From NCBI GenBank assembly GCA_038025085.1, contig CM076141.1:23374501-23438500 (forward strand): a stretch of DNA of 64,000 nucleotides, read 5' to 3'. The position numbers were made by a program, and so were the translations under genes. Of this stretch, positions 38,430 through 49,447 are shown piece after piece (within the stretch, counting starts at the first letter, position 1; the number at the start of each line of letters is the position of its first letter). The notes below the pieces were generated by a model, which had not been told where the DNA came from, did not search any database, and saw only the letters and a program-made list of their open reading frames with translations. Source of the stretch: Tetragonia tetragonoides. Its lineage: Eukaryota; Streptophyta; Magnoliopsida; Caryophyllales; Aizoaceae.

Positions 38430-41294
38430 GTGGCTAGTGAAACTATGAGCTACCTAGTGTTGTTGTTTGAGCCTAACATGTGTAACAATCCCAATTATGA
38501 TCCTGAGTTACGCCTATTGTTAGAGAGGTTCAAAGAAGTATTCCCCGAGGAGTTACCCCCTGGTTTACCTCCTATGCGTGGCATAGAACACCAAATTGAC
38601 CTAGTTCCTGGAGCACCACTTCCAAATAGGCCAGCATATCGGTGTAACCCCGAAGAAGCCAAAGAGTTACAAAGACAAGTTGAAGAGCTTGTGCAAAGAG
38701 GCTATGTGAGAGAAAGTCTAAGTCCATGCGCTGTTCCTGCGTTACTTGTGCCTAAGAAAGATGGGACATGGCGTATGTGCATTGATAGTAGAGTTGTCAA
38801 CAATATCACAATCAAATATAGGTTCCCTATGCCAAGATTAGATGATATGTTAGACGAGCTACATGGTTCCCAGTTGTTTTCCAAGATAGATCTTAGAGCT
38901 GGATACCATCAAGTGAGAATCAAGGAGGGGGATGAATGGAAAACCGCGTTCAAGACACGACATGGTTTGTATGAGTGGTTAGTAATGCCTTTTGGCTTGT
39001 GCAACGCTCCTAGCACATTCATGAGGTTGATGAACGAGGTATTGAGAGCATTCCTTGGTAAATTTGTTGTGGTTTACCTTGATGATATTCTTATATTCAG
39101 CAAGACCAAGGAGGAACATCTAGTACATCTACAGCGCGTATTTGAGAAGCTAAAGGAACAACAGCTTTTTGGCAAGTTAGAGAAGTGTGATTTTATGCTT
39201 CCTAAGGTTATATTCCTTGGTTACATTGTATCCAAAGATGGTGTACATGTTGATCCGTCCAAGGTAGAAGCTATGGCTTCATGGCTAGCCCCAACCAATA
39301 TACATGAGGTACGTAGTTTTCATGGCTTGGCATCATTTTATCGGAGGTTTATACGCAATTTTAGTTCCATTACTGCTCCTATTACTGAATTAATGAAAAA
39401 AGGAGAGTTTAATTGGAGTGAAAGTGCGCAAAAGGCCTTTGTTGAGGTCAAAGAGAAGTTGTGTCAAGCACCTATTTTAGCATTACCCGATTTTGATAGA
39501 TTGTTTGAGGTTGAATGTGATGCTAGTGGGGTGGGTATAGGCGCTGTTTTAATTCAAGAAAAATGTCCTATTGCCTATTTTAGTGAGAAATTGAATGGAG
39601 CTCGTTTGAATTATTCTACATATGATCGAGAGTTCTATGCAATTGTGAGAGCTTTGGAGCATTGGTCCCATTATTTAAGGCCTAAGCCTTTTGTGTTGCA
39701 CTCGGATCATGAAGCTCTCAAGTACATTCATGGCCAACAGAAACTAAACCCTAGACATGCCAAGTGGGTAGAGTTTCTACAATCTTTTACATTCTCAGCC
39801 AAGTACAAAGATGGGAAGAGCAATGTTGTTGCTGATGCTCTTTCACGAAGAAACCACTTGCTTGTGACACTTGAAGCGAAGCTCCTAGGCTTTGAACATC
39901 TCCAAGAACTATATGACAAGGATGCTGATTTCTCTGAGTCATTTAGAGCTTGCAAAGAAGGGGAGCATGGTGATTATTTCATACAAGATGGGTTTCTATT
40001 CAAGAGGAACAAGTTCTGCGTTCCTAGGTCCTCTGTACGTGAGCTATTGGTTAGAGAAGTTCACTCGGGAGGATTAGCTGGACATTTTGGAGTAACTAAA
40101 ACCCTTGAGCTGTTACAAGAACACTTTTATTGGCCTAAGATGCTCAAAGATGTACATGCTATTGTGACGAGATGCGCTACATGTCAACGGGCCAAGAGTG
40201 CTTTTCACAAAGGGTTATACACACCATTACCGGTTCCTAGCATTCCCTGGGAGAGTGTGAGCATGGATTTCATTGTGGCACTCCCTAGAACTCAAAGGGG
40301 AAAACATGCTGTGATGGTTGTTGTTGATAGATTGTCCAAGATGGCGCACTTTGTGCCATGTCACAAGACCGATGACGCCTCTCATGTTGCTGACTTGTTC
40401 TATAAAGAGATAGTGAGGCTACATGGCATTCCCAAGACCATTGTGTCGGATCGAGATACTAAGTTTCTGAGTTACTTTTGGAAGACACTTTGGAGACTCG
40501 TTGGGACGAAGTTACTCTTTAGCACTTCACATCACCCACAAACAGATGGGCAAACCGAGGTTACAAACAGGACCCTTGGTACTTTGCTTAGAGGGTTGGT
40601 GAGTAGAAGCACAAAAGATTGGGATATTAAGCTAGCACATGCGGAGTTTGCATATAACAGAACGCCTGGATTTACCACGGGTCGTTCTCCATTTGAGATT
40701 GTGTATGGCATTCATCCTTATTTGCCTATTGATTTCGTGTCTTTGCCTAGAGATGATGTTATCAATGTAGATGCCAAGGCAAGACAACAAGCTTTCCAGA
40801 AGACCTGTGAGCAAGTTCGTGCGCGAGTAGAGAAGATGAACTCAAGGTACCAAGCTAGAGCTAACAAGGGAAGAAAGCAAGTTCTATTTGAACCTGGTGA
40901 CTTAGTTTGGCTACACCTGCGCAAAGAAAGATTTCCTTCTAGACGCAAGAACAAGCTTATGCCTCGAGCAGATGGTCCTTTTCAAGTTCTAGAGAAGATT
41001 GGAGACAATGCATACAAGATTGATCTTCCTAGTGAGTATGGAAACGTGAGCTCAACCTTCAATGTCGGTGATCTTAGCCCTTACATAGAGGATACGAATT
41101 TGAGGGCAAATTCTTTTAAAGAAGGGGAGGTTGATGCAGGAGCAAGTACGTTAAAGGACAAGCAAGAAGACGACGAATCAAGAACGTCCAAGAACCCAGT
41201 TCTTGAAACGTTAATGCTTGATCTTGAGCTGCTCATTGCCAAGAGTATAATGCCACGTGAGGTAACTATGTTAGAGTGGCAAAAAGATGACTAG
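38430..41294 (+). CDS. pol: E1 Pol: reverse transcriptase, RNase H and integrase
   Basis: 954 codons in frame with gag-pro. Reverse transcriptase: FSKIDLRAGYHQ at 150-161 and catalytic YLDD at 216-219. RNase H: D364, E401, D426 and D469, the last in ADALSRR. Integrase: zinc-binding H545, H552, C582 and C585; catalytic D613, D674 and E710 with the usual D-35-E spacing; and a GPF module at 849-851. No chromodomain follows. From residue 901 the frame is encoded by the 3' LTR (VDAGAS onward) and ends at 41294. All catalytic residues I can check are present and no frameshift is visible. The proteins copy the RNA to DNA and insert it in the nucleus. Integrase frames running into the 3' LTR are known in CRM elements. 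Expression from this copy depends on passing the UAG at 38427. Confidence 0.94.
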   Translation: MASETMSYLVLLFEPNMCNNPNYDPELRLLLERFKEVFPEELPPGLPPMRGIEHQIDLVPGAPLPNRPAYRCNPEEAKELQRQVEELVQRGYVRESLSPCAVPALLVPKKDGTWRMCIDSRVVNNITIKYRFPMPRLDDMLDELHGSQLFSKIDLRAGYHQVRIKEGDEWKTAFKTRHGLYEWLVMPFGLCNAPSTFMRLMNEVLRAFLGKFVVVYLDDILIFSKTKEEHLVHLQRVFEKLKEQQLFGKLEKCDFMLPKVIFLGYIVSKDGVHVDPSKVEAMASWLAPTNIHEVRSFHGLASFYRRFIRNFSSITAPITELMKKGEFNWSESAQKAFVEVKEKLCQAPILALPDFDRLFEVECDASGVGIGAVLIQEKCPIAYFSEKLNGARLNYSTYDREFYAIVRALEHWSHYLRPKPFVLHSDHEALKYIHGQQKLNPRHAKWVEFLQSFTFSAKYKDGKSNVVADALSRRNHLLVTLEAKLLGFEHLQELYDKDADFSESFRACKEGEHGDYFIQDGFLFKRNKFCVPRSSVRELLVREVHSGGLAGHFGVTKTLELLQEHFYWPKMLKDVHAIVTRCATCQRAKSAFHKGLYTPLPVPSIPWESVSMDFIVALPRTQRGKHAVMVVVDRLSKMAHFVPCHKTDDASHVADLFYKEIVRLHGIPKTIVSDRDTKFLSYFWKTLWRLVGTKLLFSTSHHPQTDGQTEVTNRTLGTLLRGLVSRSTKDWDIKLAHAEFAYNRTPGFTTGRSPFEIVYGIHPYLPIDFVSLPRDDVINVDAKARQQAFQKTCEQVRARVEKMNSRYQARANKGRKQVLFEPGDLVWLHLRKERFPSRRKNKLMPRADGPFQVLEKIGDNAYKIDLPSEYGNVSSTFNVGDLSPYIEDTNLRANSFKEGEVDAGASTLKDKQEDDESRTSKNPVLETLMLDLELLIAKSIMPREVTMLEWQKDD
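41118..41130 (+). other. E1 polypurine tract
   Basis: AAAGAAGGGGAGG lies one base before the TGATG start of the 3' LTR. It would prime plus-strand DNA synthesis. It is also coding, for the Lys-Glu-Gly-Glu stretch of the integrase tail. Confidence 0.88.
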
Positions 41295-41330
41295 AAGCTG
41301 AAAAGAAGAAGCCTTGGGCGCCAAGGAAAC
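41132..41330 (+). repeat. E1 3' LTR, truncated (first 199 bp)
   Basis: It matches 35979-36189 of the 5' LTR except for the missing 12-bp duplication and one substitution (CAAAAAGATG for CAAGAAGATG). It then ends abruptly at AAGGAAAC, where satellite TTTTGTGTTG begins. About 450 bp is lost, including the TATA box, R, U5 and presumably the polyadenylation region. A CACGTG hexamer remains at 41254-41259. Confidence 0.93.
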
Positions 41331-42190
41331 TTTTGTGTTGTATATTAAGAGAAAGCATCCAAATACTTTGTTTGCATTCATTTGAGTGTGAAACTACACC
41401 TAGGATGTTTACAGTTACAAACAAGCTTCAACTCATGCTTTTCAATTCATTTACGCGTTTTAAAAGCTCATACGAGTAGGGTGAAAGAGATATGATTTCT
41501 TTTCTGTTGTATAGTAAGAGAAAGCACCCAAATGTTTTGTTTGCATTCTTTTGAGTATGAAACTACACCAAGAATGTGTTAAATTACAAACAAGCTTCAA
41601 CTCAAGCTTTTGAATGCATTTACGCGTTTTAAAAGCTCATACGAGTAGGGTGAAAGAGATTTGATTTCTTTTGTGTTGTATAATAAGAAAAAGCATCCAA
41701 ATACTTTGTTTGCATTCATTTGAGTGTGAAACTACACCGAGCATGTTTAGAGTTACAAACAAGCTTCAACTCAAGCTTTTGAATGCATTTACGCGTTTTA
41801 AAAGCTCATACGAGTAGGGTGAAAGAGATTTGATTTCTTTTGTGTTGTATATTAAGAGAAAGCATCCAAATACTTTGTTTGCATTCATTTGAGTGTGAAA
41901 CTACACCTAGGATGTTTACAAGTACAAACAAGCTTCAACTCAAGCTTTTGAATGTATTTACGCGTTTTAAAAGCTCATACGAGTAGGGTGAAAGAGATTT
42001 GAGTTCTTTTGTGTTGTATAGTAAGAGAAAGCATCGAAATGCTTTGTTTGCATTCAATTGAGTGTGAAACTATACCTAGGATGTTTACAAGTACAAACAA
42101 GCTTCAACTCAAGCTTTTGAATGAATTTACGCGTTTTAACAGCTCTTATGACTAGGGTGATAGAAATTGAGTTCTTTTGTGTTGTATATT
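41331..42190 (+). repeat. copy of the satellite segment left of E1 (35119-35978)
   Basis: This five-monomer series matches 35119-35978 at an offset of 6212 bp. Differences I saw are CTCATAC for CTCGTAC, TATAATAAG for TATATTAAG, and CATACGAG for CATGCGAG. It ends at the equivalent of the E1 insertion point, and there continues uninterrupted into AAGAGAAAATATCC and the CAAATAACACCAGGG monomer. It therefore shows an empty version of the target site. Confidence 0.85.
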
Positions 42191-45100
42191 AAGAGAAAAT
42201 ATCCAAATACTTTGTTTGCATTCATTTGAGTGTCAAATAACACCAGGGTTGTTTAATGGTACAAACAAGCTTCAACTCAAGCTTTTGAATGCATTTACGC
42301 GTTTTAAAAGCTCATACGAGTAGGGTGAAAGAGATTTGATTTCTTTTGTGTTGTATATTAAGAGAAAGCATCAAAATACTTTGTTTGCATTCATTTGAGT
42401 GTGAAACTACACCGAGCATGTTTACAGTTACAAACAAGCTTCAACTCAAGCTTTTGAATGCATTTACGCGTTTTAAAAGCTCACACGAGTAGGGTGAAAG
42501 ATATTTGAGTTCTTTTGTGTTGTATAATAAGAGAAAGCATCCAAATACTTTGTTTGCATTCATTTGAGTGTGAAACTATACCTAGGATGTTTACAGTTAC
42601 AAACAAGCTTCAACTCAAGCTTTTGAATGCATTTACGCGTTTTAAAAGCTCATACGAGTAGGGTGAAAGAGATTTGAGCTCTTTTGTGTTGTATATTAAG
42701 AGAAAGCATCCAAATACTTTGTTTGCATTCATTTGAGTGTGAAACTACACCGAGGATGTTTACAGTTACAAACAAGCTTCAACTTAAGCATTTGAATGAA
42801 TTTACGCGTTTTAAAAGCTCATATGAGTAGGGTGAAAGAGATTTGAGTTCTTTTGTGTTGTATATTAAAAGAAAGCATCCAAATACTTTGTTTGCATTCA
42901 TTTGAGCGTGAAACTACACCGAGCATGTTTAGAGTTACAAACAAGCTTCAACTCAAGCTTTTGAATGCATTTACGCGTTTTAAAAGCTCATACGAGTAGG
43001 GTGAAAGAGATTGAGTTCTTTTGTGTTGTATATTAAGAGAAAGCATCCAAATACTTTGTTTGCATTCATTTGAGTGTGAAAGTACACCTACGATGTTTAC
43101 AGTTACAAACAAGCTTCAACTCAAGCTTTTGAATGCATTTACGTGTTTTAAAAGCTCACACGAGTAGGGTGAAAGACATTTGATTTCTTTTGTGTTGTAT
43201 ATTAAGAGAAAGCACCCAAATATTTTGTTTGCATTCTTTTGAGTATGAAACTACCCCAAGAATGTGTTAAATTACAAACAAGCTTCAACTCAAGCTTTTG
43301 AATGCATTTACGCATTTTAAAAGCTCATACGAGTAGGGTGAAAGAGATTTGAGTTCGTTTGTATTGTATATTAAGAGAAAGCATCCAAATACTTTGTTTG
43401 CATTCATTTGAGTGTGAAACTACACCGAGCATGTTTACAGTTACAAATAAGCTTCAACTCAAGCTTTTGAATGCATTTACGGGTTTTAAAAGCTCATACG
43501 AGTAGGGAGAAAGAGATTTGATTTCTTTTGTGTTGTATATTAAGAGAAAGCACCCAAATGTTTTGTTTGCATTCTTTTGAGTATGAAACTACACCAAGAA
43601 TGTGTTAAATTACAAACAAGCTTCAACTCAAGCTTTTGAATGCATTTACGCGTTTTAAAAGCTCATACGAGTAGGGTGAAAGAGATTTGAGTTCGTTTGT
43701 GTTGTATATTAAGAGAAAGCATCAAAATACTTTGTTTGCATTCATTTGAGTGTGAAACTACACCGAGGATGTTTACAGTTACAAACAAGCTTCAACTCAA
43801 GCATTTGAATGCATTTACGCGTTTTAAAAGCTCATACGAGTTGGGTGAAAGAGATTTGAGTTCTTTTGTGTTGTATATTAAGAGAAAGCATCCAAATACT
43901 TTGTTTGCATTCATTTGAGTGTGAAACTATACCTAGGATGTTTACAGTTACAAACAAGCTTCAACTCAAGCTTTTGAATGCATTTACGCGTTTTAAAAGC
44001 TCATTCGAGTAGGGTGAAAGAGATTTGAGCTCTTTTGTGTTGTATATTAAGAGAAAGCATCCAAATACTTTGTTTGCATTCATTTGAGTGTGAAACTACA
44101 CCGAGGATGTTTACAGTTACAAACAAGCTTCAACTCAAGCATTTGAATGCATTTACGCGTTTTAAAAGCTGATACGAGTAGGGTGAAAGAGATTTGAGTT
44201 CTTTTGTGTTGTATATTAAGAGAAAGCATCCAAATACTTTGTTTGCATTCATTTGAGTGTTAAACTACACCTAGGATGTTTACAGTTACAAACAAGCTTC
44301 AACTCATGCTTTTGAATTCATTTACGCGTTTTAAAAGCTCATACGAGTAGGGTGAAAGAGATTTGATTTCTTTTGTGTTGTATATTAAGAGAAACCACCC
44401 AAATGTTTTGTTTGCATTCTTTTGAGTATGAAACTACCCCAAGAATGTGTTAAATTACAAACAAGCTTCAACTCAAGCTTTTGAATGCATTTACGCGTTT
44501 TAAAAGCTCATACGAGTAGGGTGAAAGAGATTTGAGTTCTTTTGTGTTGTAAATTAAGAGAAAGCATCCAAATGCTTTGTTTGCATTCATTTGAGTGTGA
44601 AACTACACCTAGGATGTTTACAAGTACAAACAAGCTTCAACTCAAGCTTTTGAATGAATTTACGCGTTTTAACAGCTCTTACGACTAGGGTGATAGAAAT
44701 TGAGTTCTTTTGTGTTGTATATTAAGAGAAAATATCCAAATACTTTGTTTGCATTCATTTGAGTGTGAAATAACACCAGGGTTGTTTAGAAGTACAAACA
44801 AGCTTCAACTCAAACTTTTGAATGCATTTACGCGTTTTAAAAGCTCATACAAGGAGGGTGAAAGAGATTTGAGTTCTTTTGTGTTGTATATTAAGAGAAA
44901 GCATCCAAATACTTTGTTTCCATTCATTTGAGTGTGAAACTAGACCGAGCATGTTTACAGTTACAAACAAGCTTCAACTCAAGCTTTTGAATGCATTTAC
45001 GCGTTTTAAAAGCTCATACGAGTAGGGTGAAAGAGATTTGATTTCTTTTGTGTTGTATATTAAGAGAAAGCACCCAAATGTTTTGTTTGCATTCTTTTGA

Positions 45101-48100
45101 GTATGAAACTACACCAAGAATGTGTTAAATTACAAACAAGCTTCAACTCAAGCTTTTGAATGCATTTACGCGTTTTAAAAGATCATACGAGTGGGGTGAA
45201 AGAGATTTGAGTTCGTTTGTGTTGTATATTAAGAGAAAGCATCCAAATACTTTGTTTGCATTCATTTGAGTGTGAAACTACACCGAGGATGTTTACAGTT
45301 ACAAACAAGCTTCAACTCAAGCATTTGAATGCATTTACGCGTTTTAAAAGCTCATACGAGTAGGGTGAAAGAGATTTGAGCTCTTTTGTGTTGTATATTA
45401 AGAGAAAGCATCCAAATACTTTGTTTGCATTCATTTGAGTGTGAAACTACACCGAGGATGTTTACAGTTACAAACAAGCTTCAACTTAAGCATTTGAATG
45501 CATTTACGCATTTTAAAAGCTCATATGAGTAGGGTGAAAGAGATTTGAGTTCTTTTGTGTTGTATATTAAGAGAAAGCATCCAAATACTTTGTTTGCATT
45601 CATTTGAGCGTGAAACTACACCGAGCATGTTTAGAGTTACAAACAAGCTTCAACTCAAGCTTTTGAATGCATTTACGTGTTTTAAAAGCTCATACGAGTA
45701 GGGTGAAAGACATTTGATTTCTTTTGTGTTGTATATTAAGAGAAAGCACCCAAATGTTTTGTTTGCATTCTTTAGAGTATGAAACTACACCAAGAATGTG
45801 TTAAATTACAAACAAGCTTCAACTCAAGCTTTTGAATGCATTTACGCGTTTTAAAAGCTCATACGAGTAGGGTGAAAGAGATTTGAGTTCGTTTGTGTTG
45901 TATATTAAGAGAAAGCATCCAAATACTTTGTTTGCATTCATTTGAGTGTGAAAGTACACCGAGGATGTTTACAGTTACAAACAAGCTTCAACTCAAGCAT
46001 TTGAATGCATTTACGTGTTTTAAAAGCTCATACGAGTTGGGTGAAAGAGATTTGAGTTCTTTTGTGTTGTATATTAAGAGAAAGCATCCAAATACTTTGT
46101 TTGCATTCATTTGAGTGTGAAACTATACCTAGGATGTTTACAGTTACAAACAAGCTTCAACTCAAGCTTTTGAATGCATTTACGCGTTTTAAAAACTCAT
46201 ACGAGTAGGGTGAAAGAGATTTGAGCTCTTTTGTGTTGTATATTAAGAGAAAGCATCCAAATACTTTGTTTGCATTCATTTGAGTGTGAAACTACACCGA
46301 GGATGTTTACAGTTACAAACAAGCTTCAACTCAAGCATTTGAATGCATTTACGCGTTTTAAAAGCTCATACGAGTATTGTAAAAGAGATTTGAGTTCATT
46401 TGTGTTGTATATTAAGAGAAAGCATCCAAATACTTTGTTTGCATTCATTTGAGTGTGAAACTACACCTAGGATGTTTACAGTTACAAACAAGCTTCAACT
46501 CATGCTTTTCAATTCATTTACGCGTTTTAAAAGCTCATACGAGTAGGGTGAAAGAGATTTGATTTCTTTTCTGTTGTATAGTAAGAGAAAGCACCCAAAT
46601 GTTTTGTTTGCATTCTTTTGAGTATGAAACTACACCAAGAATGTGTTAAATTACAAACAAGCTTCAACTCAAGCTTTTTAATGCATTTACGCGTTTTAAA
46701 AGCTCATACGAGTAGGGTGAAAGAGATTTGATTTCTTTTGTGTTGTATATTAAGAAAAAGCATCCAAATACTTTGTTTGCATTCATTTGAGTGTGAAACT
46801 ACACCGAGGATGTTTACAGTTACAAACAAGCTTCAACTCAAGCATTTGAATGCATTTACGCGTTTTAAAAGCTCATACGAGTTGGGTGAAAGAGATTTGA
46901 GTTCTTTTGTGTTGTATATTAAGAGAAAGCATCCAAATACTTTGTTTGCATTCATTTGAGTGTGAAACTATACCTAGGATGTTTACAGTTACAAACAAGC
47001 TTCAACTAAAGCTTTTGAATGCATTTACGCGTTTTAAAAGCTCATACGAGTAGGGTGAAAGAGATTTGAGTTCTTTTGTGTTGTATATTAAGAAAAAGCA
47101 TCCAAATACTTTGTTTCCATTCATTTAAGTGTGAAACTACACCTAGAATGTTTACAAGTACAAACAAGCTTCAACTCAAGCTTTTGAATGTATTTACGCG
47201 TTTTAAAAGCTCATACGAGTAGGGTGAAAGAGATTTGAGTTCTTTTGTGTTGTATAGTAAGAGAAAGCATCGAAGTACTTTGTTTGCATTCAATTGAGTG
47301 TGAAACTATACCTAGGATGTTTACAGTTACAAACAAGCTTCAACTCAAGCTTTTGAATGCATTTACGCGTTTTAAAAGCTGATACGAGTAGGGTGAAAGA
47401 GATTTGAGTTCTCTTGTGTTGTATATTAAGAGAAAGCATCCAAATACTTTGTTTCCATTCATTTAAGTGTGAAACTACACCTAGGATATTTACAAGTACA
47501 AACAAGCTTCAACTCAAGCTTTTGAATGTATTTACGCGTTTTAAAAGCTCATACGAGTAGGGTGAAAGAGATTTGAGTTCTTTTGTGTTGTATAGTAAGA
47601 GAAAGCATCCAAATACTTTGTTTGCATTCATTTGAGTGTGAAACTACACCTAGGATGTTTACAAGTACAAACAAGCTTCAACTCAAGCTTTTGAATGTAT
47701 TTACGCGTTTTAAAAGCTCATACGAGTAGGGTGAAAGAGATTTGAGTTCTTTTGTGTTGTATATTAAGTGAAAGGATCCAAATACTTTTTTTTCATTCAT
47801 TTGAGTGTGAAACTATACCTAGGATGTTTACAAGTACAAACAAGCTTCAACTCAAGCTTTTGAATGAATTTACGTGTTTTAAAAGCTCTTGCGACTAGGG
47901 TGATAGAAATTGAGTTCTTTTGTGTTGTATATTAAGAGAAAATATACAAATACTTTGTTTGCATTCATTTGAGTGTGAAATAACACCAGGGTTGTTTAGA
48001 AGTACAAACAAGGTTCAACTCAAGCTTTTGAATGCATTTACGCGTTTTAAAAGCTCATACGAGTAGGGTGAAAGAGATTTGATTTCTTTTGTGTTGTATA

Positions 48101-49447
48101 TTAAGAGAAAGCATCCAAATACTTTGTTTGCATTCATTTGAGTGTGAAACTACACCGAGGATGTTTACAGTTACAAACAAGCTTCAACTCAAGCTTTTGA
48201 ATCCATTTACGCGTTTTAAAAGCTCATACGAGTAGGGTGAAAGAGATTTGAGTTCGTTTGTGTTGTATATTAAGAGAAAGCATCCAAATACTTTGTTTGC
48301 ATTCATTTGAGTGTGAAACTACACCGAGGATGTTTACAGTTACAAACAAGCTTCAACTCAAGCATTTGAATGCATTTACGCGTTTTAAAAGCTCATACGA
48401 GTAGGGTGAAAGAGATTTGAGTTCTTTTGTGTTGTATCTTAAGAGAAAGCATCCAAATACTTTGTTTGCATTCATTTGAGTGTAAAAATATACCTAGGAT
48501 GTTTACAGTTACAAACAAGCTTCAACTCAAGCTTTTTAATGCATTTACGCGTTTTAAAAGCTCATACGAGTAGGGTGAAAGAGATTTGAGCTCTTTTGTG
48601 TTGTATAGTAAGAGAAAGCATCCAAATACTTTGTTTGCATTCATTTGAGTGTGAAACTACACCTAGGATGTTTACAAGTACAAACAAGCTTCAACTCAAG
48701 CTTTTGAATGTATTTACGCGTTTTAAAAGCTCATACGAGTAGGGTGAAAGAGATTTGAGTTCTTTTGTGTTGTATATTAAGAGAAAGGATCCAAATACTT
48801 TTTTTTCATTCATTTGAGTGTGAAACTATACCTAGGATGTTTACAAGTACAAACAAGCTTCAACTCAAGCTTTTGAATGAATTTACGTGTTTTAACAGCT
48901 CTTACGACTAGGGTGATAGAAATTGAGTTCTTTTGTGTTGTATATTAAGAGAAAATATACAAATACTTTGTTTGCATTCATTTGAGTGTGAAATAACACC
49001 AGGGTTGTTTAGAAGTACAAACAAGGTTCAACTCAAGCTTTTGAATGCATTTACGCGTTTTAAAAGCTCGTACGAGTAGGGTGAAAGAGATTTGATTTCT
49101 TTTGTGTTGTATATTAAGAGAAAGCACCCAAATGTTTTGTTTGCATTCTTTTGAGTATGAAACTACACCAAGAATGTGTTAAATTACAAACAAGCTTCAA
49201 CTCAAGCTTTTGAATCCATTTACGCATTTTAAAAGCTCATACGAGTAGGGTGAAAGAGATTTGAGTTCGTTTGTGTTGTATATTAAGAGAAAGCATCCAA
49301 ATACTTTGTTTCCATTCATTTAAGTGTGAAACTACACCTAGGATATTTACAAGTACAAACAAGCTTCAACTCAAGCTTTTGAATGTATTTACGCGTTTTA
49401 AAAGCTCATACGAGTAGGGTGAAAGAGATTTGAGTTCTTTTGTGTTG

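Larger units (their letters stand above)
35979..41330 (+). mobile_element. E1: Ty3/gypsy LTR retrotransposon, probably CRM-like chromovirus, 3' LTR truncated
   Basis: A 5352-bp element whose order is 5' LTR, PBS, gag, protease, RT, RNase H, integrase, polypurine tract and partial 3' LTR. RT before integrase defines Ty3/gypsy. The integrase frame continues into the 3' LTR and I see no chromodomain. With insertion inside a satellite, this resembles the CRM clade, but clade placement is inference. The 187 alignable LTR bases differ by one substitution plus a 12-bp tandem duplication in the 5' copy, so the insertion is young. Loss of 3' R-U5 and an in-frame UAG mean this copy is unlikely to move by itself. 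No target-site duplication can be tested because the 3' end is lost. Confidence 0.95.

Noticed and set aside
35974..41340. A 16-bp direct repeat (TTTTGTGTTGTATATT) flanking E1 as a long target-site duplication
   Set aside because: It is ordinary satellite sequence present in every monomer, and the 3' LTR is truncated, so the right flank is not the original target edge. Ty3/gypsy duplications are usually 5 bp.
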